Below, one piece after another: positions 55,511 through 64,000 of a DNA stretch of 64,000 nucleotides. Numbering within the stretch: the stretch's first letter is position 1; every line of letters starts with the position of its first letter. The stretch lies in contig CM065879.1 in assembly GCA_033439255.1 (NCBI GenBank), positions 2,518,501-2,582,500 on the forward strand, in the 5' to 3' direction. The notes under the pieces are model-generated. The model made no database searches and was not told the DNA's origin. It saw only the letters and a list, made by a program, of their open reading frames with translations. Position numbers and translations under genes: made by a program. The stretch comes from Hericium rajendrae. Taxonomy: Eukaryota; Basidiomycota; Agaricomycetes; Russulales; Hericiaceae.

Positions 55511-57285
55511 GAGCAGCCTGCTGCGTTCTAATTTATGTTTCCATGATGTCGCACTTGTCTCATTAGGTTCCAAAATTCATGCAATTCCATTGTATCTCAT
55601 GGAATATATTAACACGGTATCACCCACCTTCACCCCAGTAACGAGCGTGCACTGTGGTATTATAAGAGAACTGGCCTGTCAATGACCCAATGGACGTTGG
55701 AGGACGGGCCGGTGAATGATGAATGAACAGTGGTGTTATGAGAGGATGGGCTGGTCAATGATCCAATGGACGTTGGAGGACGGGCCGGTGAATGATGAAT
55801 GTACAGCGGTATTGTAAGAGGACCGGCCGGCCAATGACCCAATGGATGTTGGAGGACGGGCCGAGCAATTGACAACCCGTGGGATGGAATGGGCCTGTCA
55901 ATGACCCAATGAACGTCAGAGGACAGGCCGGTGAATGATGAATGTACAGTAGACATTGTGAGAGAACCGGCCCGTTAATGATCCAATGGACGGTAGAGGA
56001 CGGGCCCATCAATGATGAATAAACGGTAAAAATTGTAGGAGGACAGGCCAGCCAATGACCCATTGGATGGTGGAGGACGGGCCCGTCAATGATAAATGTA
56101 CAGGAGACATTGTAAAAGGACGGGCCAGCCAATGACCCAATGTACAGTGTTATTGTGAGAGGACGGGCCCGTCAATGACCCGATGGACGGTACAGGACGG
56201 GCCGAGCAATTGTGATGCCGCGGGATCGAGTGGGCCAGTCAATGATGAATGTACAATGGTATATTCTAAGAGGACGGGCCCATCAATGACCCATTTGTAT
56301 ATACTGCAGGCCCGTCAATGGGGAATTGATAGTAGAAATTGTGAGAGGATGGGCCGGTCAATGACCCAATGGACGTTGGAGGACGGGCCGGTGAATGATG
56401 AATGTACAGCGGTATTGTGAGAGGACCGGCCAGCCAATGACCCAATGGACGTCGGAGGACGGGCCAGTCAATGATGAATGTACAGCGGTATTGTAAGAGG
56501 ACCGGCCAGCCAATGACCCAATGGACGTCGGAGGACGGGCCAGTCAATGATGAATGTACAGCGGTATTATAGAAGGACTGGCCGGCCAATGACCCAATGG
56601 AGGTTGGAGGACGGGCCGAGCAATTGACAACCCACGGGATGGAATGGGCCGGTCAATGATCCAATGGACGTCAGAGGACAGGCCGGTGAATGATGAATGT
56701 ACAGCGGTATTGTAAGAGGACCAGCCAGCCAATGACCCAATGGATGTCGGAGGACGGGCCAGTCAATGATGAATGTACAGCGGTATTATAGAAGGACTGG
56801 CCGGCCAATGACCCAATGGAGGTTGGAGGACGGGCCGAGCAATTGACAACCCGCGGGATGGAATGGGCCGGTCAATGATCCAATGGACGTCAGAGGACAG
56901 GCCGGTGAATGGGGAGAGTACAGTGGTATTGTAAGAGAACCGGCCCGTCAATGATGCATTGGTATATACTACAGGCCCGTCAATGGGAAATGGATAGTAG
57001 ATACTTCATGAGTACGGGCCAGCCAATGACCTCCCACCACATCCAGTGGGCCAGACAATGACCCATTGGTACATAGTGAACCAGGCCAGTCAATGATAAA
57101 TGGACACTACAGATTAAATGACCAGAGGCCAGACAATGACTTATTGGTACATAAGGGGAGCAGGCCTGTCATTGAGTAACTGCTACATTGTGACTGACGG
57201 GCCGGCGCAGGATGGCCAATCAACAATGGCACTTTGTCAGGTTCGCCTGGCATTACCTCAATGCACTAAGTGACTGTTTCATGTG
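55500..57285 (-). repeat. right terminal inverted repeat with tandem repeats
   Basis: Inverted relative to 35171-36435. The array of ATTGACCGGCC-type units is longer than on the left (about 1.3 kb), including duplicated 225-bp blocks near 56490-56940. The segment 55530-55690 is the mirror of 36236-36400. Confidence 0.88.
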
Positions 57286-57383
57286 CTACATAGATGTAAG
57301 GGTGGCTATATAGACCCCATAGCACTATGCTAGGACATATACTTTAGTACTGAGCTATATAAATTTCTAATTTTTCAGATGAA

Positions 57384-58865
57384 AAGGGAGGTACATGAAA
57401 GCCACTGATTTTCCGAACCAGGGTAGCCTGCTCATTTGACAAGATATTCAATGCCACATTTGTTCCGGGTGAGACGAGCATCGAGGACAGACTCAACTTC
57501 ATATTCTTCCTCGCCCTCCACAAGGTCAGGTGGTGGTGCAGGGAAGTTGGGACCATGAGCATCGGTTTCCTTGTAAGGGGACAACAGGGACGTGTGGAAC
57601 ATGGGGTGGATGCACCAGGTGGGCAGCAGCTTCAGCCAATAAGAGACTGAGCCCAGGATGTCAGTGATTTTGAAAGGTCCCAGGCATCGATCAGCAAGCT
57701 TAGCTTTGGGCTGCATTGTCTTGATGTTCTTGCCATTGAGCCAGACCTTGTCACCAGCCTGGAAGTGGATGGTGTCATGCATATGGTCCTGGTTGTTGCA
57801 CTTCATGAGGTCAGCAGCTGAAGGCTGGCCTGGACCTCAGTGCGAAGCTGTTCGAGATGACGGAAGTGATCCTTGACAGCAGGTGTAGACAATGTGGGGT
57901 TGACAGTGGGGATAGCAGTGAGAATATAGCCGAGGAGCATTTCAAATGGAGCTCGATTAGTGGTACTGTGGATATGGTGGTTGTGTGAGAACTCAGCATA
58001 GGGAAGCCATTGGACCCAATCATCCTGACGATAGTTGCAGAAGGTGTGAAGGAACTGCTCGAGTTCTTGATTGATGCGTTCTGACTCGCCATCGGTCTGT
58101 GGATGATAGGCAGTACTGAGGGAAGACTTGATACCAAGTTTGTCAAAGACACCACGCATGACTTTGCCTGCATACTGTGGGCCATGGTCTGAGATGAGGC
58201 ATTCCCAGAGGCCGTAGTTTCGATAAATCCTGTCAAAAAGGATGTCGACTGTGCCATCACTGGTAATGGTCTCTTTACAAGAAGTGAAGGAGACGTGCTT
58301 TGTAAAATGGTTGACGACCACATTGATGGAGTCATAGCCTTGACATTCTGGGAGTTTGATGATGAAGTCTGAGGTAATGTCTTGGAAAGGACGGGTAGGG
58401 ATGGCATTGGAAATTGTTTCGACATGAGGGCAGTGATTGTGAACCTTGGTGGCCTGGCAAGTAGCACAGCCATCAACATAATCATGAACAAAGACAGACA
58501 TACTGGGCCACCAGTAGTTGCAACTGAGGAGCTTGTAGGTCTTGTAGCATCCTGGGTGACCAGCCATGGGTGTGTCATGATGCAGCTTGATGATGTCCCA
58601 ACGAAGGTTCTTGATGAGGGAGCGAGGACCGTTGTTCAGAATCACATCAAGAGCTTGAACAACCTCGATGTCCTTGGTCTTGGCATTGTGAATGCATTGG
58701 CAAAGATCAGCATTGCCAATGAACTTGACAGCAGCTGGACATGTAGCACAGATCTGGAAGTACTTGGGATTAAGGAGGACACGATCTGAGTTGTTGTCAT
58801 CCACCCCCTCTCTATGGTCAGGTTGTCTCGACATGGCATCTGACCGATGATGAATACCGAGCTTG
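57384..58865 (-). pseudogene. pol: gypsy copy 2: integrase and chromodomain part of pol
   Basis: Minus-strand continuation of the pol in copy 2. Integrase motifs are present (YYWWP-like zinc region, DFIIKLPECQGYD, ISDHGPQYAG, then QTDGESERINQEL) and then the chromodomain (EYEVESVLDARLTRNKCG). Differences from copy 1: a deletion of about 26 codons after SLIKNL, a 4-bp deletion near 57821 that shifts frame, and many Arg to Cys/His/Gln changes. It retains the Arg codon (in TTNRAPF) where copy 1 has TGA. Confidence 0.93.
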
Positions 58866-59710
58866 CATCTGAGAAAAGGACCAGTGGTATATGACACTAT
58901 ATAGTCTACATAGCTTTGATAGGGCCATAGGAGTCCTCTTTTCTACATAGCTACTCCATAGTAGTGAGGTAATCTATATAGAGCTATCATAGCTATCATA
59001 GCTATCATAGCATAGACTATAAGCTATCATAGCTCTCATAGCTATGTCAGCTATGTGGTATATCTCTGTTATCATATCATGTCTAGCTAGTAAGGCTGCT
59101 ATCTACTCTATATCACCTATGTCTTGTATGCTGCTTAGAGTATTAAAAAAAATTTAAATATACATATATAATATATTTGAATCTTGTTGCATCTATAACA
59201 TTTAAAACATCGAAAATTTAAAAGCATTATATTTCAAACAATATTAAATTACAGCACATTTAGTACAAAGCTACAAACACTACACATCTATGATACACTG
59301 TAAAGATCAACACTTCAAGATAAGATAACAAAACATACAAAGATAAGATAAGATACAAAGATAAGATAAGATACAAAGATAAGATAAGATAGAACTTAAA
59401 GATAAAACATAGACAAAAAAAGATAAGATAAGACTTACTCCACAGACAAAAAAAAGTGAAAATAATCTAAAGGCAAAGTCAACAAATTAGTATACAAGAT
59501 ACAGATATAGAAAAACATAAGACTTACTTAAGATAATAAAGCAAAGATATAAAAGTCTACAAAGAACAGTAGGGTTAGTGAACAATAAAATAATATAGCA
59601 ACAATATAAAACTTACCGAACATTAGAAAGTTGAAGCAGAAGAAGAGAGAGCGACGAAAGACGAGGGATGGTAGTGGTAGGGAAGAGAGAGAGACAGCGC
59701 GTCGTGCATG

Positions 59711-59800
59711 TTTTATATAGATGTGGTGATCGGAGCATCAAATGTAGCTTGCCGAGACCGGGCCGGGCATAGCCGGGCATCGTGCCAGAGACTGGCCGTT
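59711..59800 (-). promoter_or_regulatory. core promoter of element H
   Basis: Minus-strand TATATAAAA at 59711-59719 with the conserved CCAGTCTCTGGCACGATGCC block about 70 bp upstream. Confidence 0.6.
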
Positions 59801-60154
59801 AGATTCTACTAAGTGGATTTTGATACCTGCGAGCATGTTGTACAGTAATTACATAGATGGTCCATTCATTATATTTCTACCGGTGTGCTATATCTTCTCA
59901 CATTTTTCGTGAATTAAATGGATTTTATTTGATTTGTTAGAGTCGAAACCGCTAAACACGAGAGTCGAATGCTACTGTGGCTGAAGTCATCGCACGACTT
60001 GTGTCTTTGCAACACTCCCTCCATCTCCTCCTTCGTCTCCATCTCTCTCTATACACACGGCGTCTTCAAGACTCGGGAAGGCTTAGTGGACAGCTTGAGG
60101 GGCTAATAGGTAAGTAAAAAAACTCTCTTTCATTCATTTCTTATACTAACACAG

Positions 60155-60185
60155 CGAGTATTGCTCGTTCACTGAGCGATACTCG
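60155..60185. repeat. hairpin 1 of element H
   Basis: 12-bp arms CGAGTATTGCTC and GAGCGATACTCG around a 7-bp loop; one U-G pair in a plus-strand RNA. Confidence 0.78.
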
Positions 60186-60307
60186 TGCTTTCATTCTTGC
60201 AACTGCACGCACCATGTCCCCATCACCTTCAACACCCCGCGCCCACGTCCACGAGCCCGTCGCGGTCCCATCGCCCTGACAACGCTGTCCGCGTTCACAT
60301 CGTCGTG

Positions 60308-60329
60308 CCTCGTTGCCATGGCAACGAGG
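60308..60329. repeat. hairpin 2 of element H
   Basis: Perfect 22-bp palindrome, arms CCTCGTTGCCA and TGGCAACGAGG. Confidence 0.85.
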
Positions 60330-61340
60330 TGCGACACGTCGTTCCCCCAGCCTCCCACCCTCATATTGCCTCAACAAATTCCGCACATCCTCAACAGGTT
60401 CATGCGGGCCCATTGTCTCACAAGGCCCTCACAAGGCCCTCATCTGTTCGCCCACCATCACCTTCGTGCCATCGACAACACACTCGGGCCATGACATGTG
60501 GCTAGGCATGTGGGCCACGTACGCCCGCGAATGGCCCAGCCAGCACACGCATGGCGGCACATGGCACCCACTCGTGCGAGGCTCCGACTTGCATGCATAC
60601 ACGCTCGCATGCCTGAATGGCACGGGTACTGTCTGTGCTAGCTCCCGCATGCAAGCGCATGACCACGTGGGTCCATGCAGGTCCACACGAGTACATGCAG
60701 GGCCACGCAAGACTGGCACACCCCGTCCCATCCTGTGCGTCCCGTGGCTCACGACTACCTCACTCCGTGCACACAAACAGGGCCCGCACGACAGCACGAG
60801 TCCGTGTACACTCCTCAAATGACTGCCTCCCTCCATGCATGGCCATGCAAGCTCATACATGGCCATGCAAGCTCGTACACAGCCACGCATGACTCGGGCA
60901 TCCCGCCTTGCCTTGCGCACAATACGTGCGCTGATGCCCTACCTCCTACATTGTCACCCTGACCCGCGCACGTATGGTATGCTGCGCATGACTGCGCCAG
61001 CTCATGCGAGGCTGCACGCGATGGTGCATGGCCATGCCAGCTCGTGCATGGCCACGCACAATCTGCATATCCCATCCTGCTCGTCGATGCCCCATCTGCA
61101 GACAGCTCCGCATGATCACATCACGTTGCGCACAGCCCCACGATCCTCACACGACATCTCACACTGCCTCACATGGTGCACGGCCATGCAGTGTAGGGCC
61201 ACGCGGGATCTGCGCACCCCACTGTGCCATGCTGCCCATGTACGCCATGGCCAGGTGAGCACGTGCCTGTTCCTGTGCACACACAATGCGCAAGGATTGG
61301 GAGGGCATGAGGTCTACTCAGGACCTCCGTTGACTAGTTA
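60330..61340. repeat. GC-rich arm of element H
   Basis: Repeats of CATGGCCATGCAAGCTCRTAC- and GCCACGCATGACT-type words; matches 856-1398 and 4373-4838 of B in reverse. Frames are not conserved as protein between B and H. Confidence 0.65.
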
Positions 61341-61682
61341 GATAGTGTTAGATCTTGTACTTGCCTTGTCTGTTGTAGTCTAGCCTTGAATATAATAAAA
61401 ATTTGACTTACATGTCTTGAATATCTAGGTGGATCATCATAAGGACTGTAGTAACCATAGTAGTCATAGTCCCTCTTGGTAATTATCATAGTCCTATGTA
61501 TATGAGACCCCTAGCTATAGAGGCTATGACACCCTATGTATTTAACACTTCATGCTATAGAGGCTATCATAGGCCTCATAGCTCCATATAGCTAGATAGT
61601 CCAAGTTCATAGCTCCCATAGCTCACTGATAGGGCCCATAATAGGACTTGCTGCTATATATAAAACAGATTTCTCAGATGTG

Positions 61683-64000
61683 TGGATCAAGGTGAAGTCA
61701 AAATGAGTGAGGAAGAGAGCCCAGCGAGCCTGACGATGACTCAGCTTTTGGGCAGACTTGAAGTATTCCAGGTTCTTATGGTCAGTCCAGATCTCCACAG
61801 TATGGGGAGAACCTTCCAGGTAGTGGCGCCAGGCTTCGAGGGCACGGATGATGGCCAGAAGTTCCTTGTCGTAGATGTCGTAGTTGTGTTCAGGGGCAGT
61901 GAAGGCCTTGGAGATGTAAGCAACAGGGTGCCATTGCTCGTCCTCCCTGCGCTGGGATAGGATACCTCCTGTGGCATAGTCAGAGGCATCAACCTCAACC
62001 AGGTAGGGTTTGGATGGGTCAGGCATGATAAGGACTGGGGATGAGGTGAACACAGCTTTAAGAGTCTCAAAGGCATGTTGACATTCAGCAGACCAGGCCC
62101 AAGGATGGCCTTTCTTAGTAAGGTCGAACGTGGGGTGGGCGACTTTGGAGAAGTCCTGGATGAAACGCCAATAGAAATTGCCAAAGCTGACAAAGGACTA
62201 GATGTCCTTGACGTTACGGGAGGCAGGCCACTCAGCAATTCCTGCAACCTTGATGGGGTCCATGGTGAGCATGTTATGAGAGACAATGAGACCGAGGAAC
62301 TCAACTGAGGGCTGCTCAAATGAGCACTTCTCTGGCTTGAGGAAGAGGTCATTGTCCTGGAGGTATTGGAGGACCTTGCGCACAAGATCACGATGTTCTT
62401 CGAGGGTTTCAGTGAAAATGAGGATATCATCCATGTAAATGATGACTTTGCCCGTGTCGATGAGATCCTTGAAAAGTTCATTCATCATTCCTTGGAACGT
62501 GGCAGGGGAGTTCGTAAGGCCAAAAAACATCACCAGGGGTTCGAAGAGACCATGGTTGGTCTTGAAGGCAACTTTTCATTCATTGCCCTCTTTGATGCGA
62601 ACATTGTTGTAACCCCAGCGAACATCCATTTTGGAGAAGACCTTGGCACCCTTGAGCTTGTCGATGAGTTCAGAGATGAGGGGCAGTGGATATTCATTCT
62701 TGATGGTGCCTTTGTTGAGGGTACAATAGTCCTGGACAGGGTGCAATTTTTCATCTTTTTTCTTGATAAAGAAGAAGGGACTCACCATAGGAGATTTAGA
62801 AGGACAGATGTAGCCTTTCTTGACCTGGTCATCAAGGAACAAATCGAGGTCCTTCTGCTCAGTGGGAGCCATGGGATAGACCTTGCAAGAGTGGGGTTCA
62901 AAACCATCTTTCAGATCAATGGCATGATCCCAAGGGTGACGTTTGGGAAGGTGATAGGAGGATTCCTCATCGAAGACAGGTTGGAAATCCTGGTACTGAG
63001 GGGGAACCATCTCAGCAAAGGACTTCTCTGCAACACGGGTGGCCACACACTCAGCCAGTTTCTAAGCATTGGTGAAAGAGCGACAGATATGGATGGTCTG
63101 TTGGTAGTCTGAGTCATCATCCGGTGGGGGTGGTGTGTCCCAGTCAGAGAGAACACCAGCTAGGCAAAGGCCCTCTTCAACCCAGTCATCATCGATGTTA
63201 GGTCGTGGGTCATCGTCCTCAGTGAACAGGCATGCAGGAACTTTGGACAGGTGGATGCAGCAAAGGTGGACACCTTGGACTCAGCGAGCAGGGATCACAT
63301 ATTTGGAAAGTGGAGCAGCGACAAATGGTGGGGGCAGCAGGAGCAATGGAGGGGGGCAAGGTGGGGGAAGCAGTACAGCAGCAGCACTGAGGACTGGTGG
63401 ACAAGAGGTTGATTGGCGGTGTTCAGTGCAAGTGAACAGGTTCTTGACCGGGGGTTTATTCAGAGTGCAAGAGAGAGGGCAGTGAGTCATGTCAACATGA
63501 CAAGAGACCCAATCAATTTCAGGGTTGTGCTCCTGTAATCAATCAGTCCCAAGGATAATGTCGTAGTCACCAATGTCAATGAGATAGAACTCAGCTATTT
63601 CCTCATGGAAGGACGTCGAGTCCTTGGCATAAATGCAGATGTTCTGGTTGACTGAATAACAGACCCAGCCCATGATGTTTTTGGAGTTGTCCACATTGTG
63701 AATGGGAAAGGGTTTAGGGAGTTTCTTGAGGGGGAACTGGTGTTTCTTGGCAAACTCGGGGTGCATAATGATGCCTTCTGCACCACTATCGAGAAGTGTT
63801 TCAGCATCAATTTGTTTCTTGATCGGGGCAGTGATAATCTTGGCCTGGAGCATAATGGATGGTGTCTGATGGTTGGGCATGATAGCGAACATGCACAAAG
63901 ATGATGGATACAATTGCTCACAGGGGTCAGATAGTACAGAGAAGTGATTCGACGGATCAAAGGAATGTTTCTTGCCACCCATGGATGACGTGACCAGGGG
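61683..64000 (-). pseudogene. pol: gypsy copy 2: protease, RT and RNase H part of pol
   Basis: Minus-strand pol, running off the window. Protease LLDSGAEG (about 63790), RT with YMDD (about 62430), RNase H with VDASDYATGG (about 61985). Stops include the TGA at about 63281-63283 shared with copy 1, a TGG to TGA change near 62575 and a CAG to TAG change near 62200. No gag is visible. Confidence 0.93.

Larger units (their letters stand above)
35171..57285 (+). mobile_element. 22.1 kb KDZ-superfamily DNA transposon with TET/JBP gene
   Basis: A giant cut-and-paste type element. It is flanked by a 9-bp duplication CTACATAGA (35162-35170 and 57286-57294). Element G carries the same surrounding sequence with a single CTACATAG and no insert. 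The termini are long inverted repeats: about 1.26 kb on the left (to about 36435) and 1.8 kb on the right (from about 55500), near identical in the outer 350 bp from CAGTCACTTAGTGC inward; the outermost few bases are less well matched. It contains seven genes in divergent or tandem pairs (see entries), a captured RPS3 fragment and about fifty CCGCGG sites. KDZ (Kyakuja-Dileera-Zisupton) elements and their association with TET/JBP genes are known in basidiomycetes; the assignment rests on the transposase at 48488-52224. Confidence 0.92.
32365..57381 (+). mobile_element. TIR element F (about 2.9 kb) split by the KDZ transposon
   Basis: Ends CATCTGAAAAATTTG and ATTTTTCAGATG, with AA at 32363-32364 and 57382-57383; copy 1 of gypsy shows the unoccupied target. 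The left 2.8 kb has the family plan: AGCTAT repeats, AT arm, minus-strand TATA (33199-33208), donor-like AAGGCAAGT (about 33598), hairpins 1 and 2, GC-rich arm (33680-34930). At 35170 it is interrupted by the KDZ element and resumes at 57286. The right remnant is nearly identical in layout to the last 110 bp of G. Confidence 0.9.
58866..61680 (+). mobile_element. TIR element H (2,815 bp, TG target duplication), uninterrupted
   Basis: The cleanest copy of the family: no insertions. Ends CATCTGAGAAAAGG and ATTTCTCAGATG; TG at 58864-58865 and 61681-61682; the gypsy copy 1 sequence at 17005-17020 shows the empty site. Plan from left: AGCTAT repeats, AT arm with micro-exon trios near 59450 and 59540 (minus strand), minus-strand TATA (59711-59719), plus-strand leader and donor (60110), hairpin 1 (60155-60185), hairpin 2 (60308-60329), GC-rich arm (60190-61340), AT-rich end. 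No protein gene. Confidence 0.92.
28495..64000 (-). mobile_element. Ty3/gypsy copy 2, decayed, split by E, F and H
   Basis: A minus-strand copy of the family at 12038-19138. Pieces: LTR end 28495-28500, LTR 31803-32219, pol 3' end to 32364, then 57384-58865, then 61683 to the right edge. Taking out E, F and H with one copy of each 2-bp duplication restores alignment to copy 1; the LTR then measures 423 bp, the same as in copy 1. It is much more decayed: many Arg codons have become Cys, His or Gln, and there are several stops, a deletion in the integrase and a 4-bp deletion near 57821. The 5' LTR and gag lie beyond the window. Confidence 0.9.

Noticed and set aside
35178-57276. KDZ ends placed at CAGTCA / TGACTG, where the inverted match becomes perfect
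   Set aside because: No target duplication flanks those points. The 9-bp duplication a few bases further out, supported by the empty site in G, is the better boundary.
58866-61680. Reading the TIR elements as LTR retrotransposons or Helitrons
   Set aside because: Ends are inverted, not direct; duplications are 2 bp; there is no TC...CTRR end and no coding capacity.
1-64000. tRNA, rRNA genes or CRISPR arrays
   Set aside because: None seen. The regular repeats here are minisatellites or transposon subrepeats without spacer/repeat organisation.

Overview
The window comes from a filamentous fungus, most likely an Agaricomycete basidiomycete. The evidence is many short (50-70 bp) GT-AG introns, a chromodomain Ty3/gypsy element, a KDZ-superfamily DNA transposon beside a TET/JBP-type dioxygenase (a pairing known from mushroom-forming fungi), and no bacterial features. 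The species cannot be fixed from the sequence. The window is almost wholly a nest of mobile elements; the only non-mobile sequence I see is a broken gene of unknown function and some AT-rich spacer.
Layout. 1-855 is a fragment of unknown minus-strand coding sequence. From 856 on there are eight copies (A to H) of one 2.8-4.0 kb non-coding element. Each has short CATCTGRRAAA-type terminal inverted repeats and, where both ends survive, a 2-bp target duplication. They are A 1399-4370, B 856-9927 (left end lost, interrupted by A and C), C 6133-9777, D 11835-22908 (carrying a complete gypsy element at 12038-19138), G 23456-26640, E 28501-31800, F 32365-57381 and H 58866-61680. E, F and H sit in a second, minus-strand gypsy copy that runs from 28495 past the right edge. 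F was itself hit by a 22.1 kb KDZ transposon (35171-57285), bounded by a 9-bp target duplication.
The A-H elements share a plan: terminal blocks rich in AGCTAT- or CTACAGTAGC-like words, an AT-rich arm with predicted micro-exons, a central TATA promoter, a second leader with a splice donor on the other side, one or two conserved hairpins, and a GC-rich minisatellite-like arm. I know of no described family with this plan. It is the best candidate in the window for something new.
The KDZ transposon has seven genes: a Zn2Cys6-like coiled-coil protein, a large accessory protein, a TET/JBP dioxygenase, the CxC2-type KDZ transposase and three unknowns. It also carries a captured two-exon piece of the ribosomal protein S3 gene in its right end and about fifty CCGCGG sites. 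The transposase and the Zn2Cys6-like gene have stops or a frameshift; the TET/JBP frame looks intact. Throughout the window, differences between repeat copies are strongly biased to CpG to TpG/CpA, as expected from deamination of methylated cytosine.
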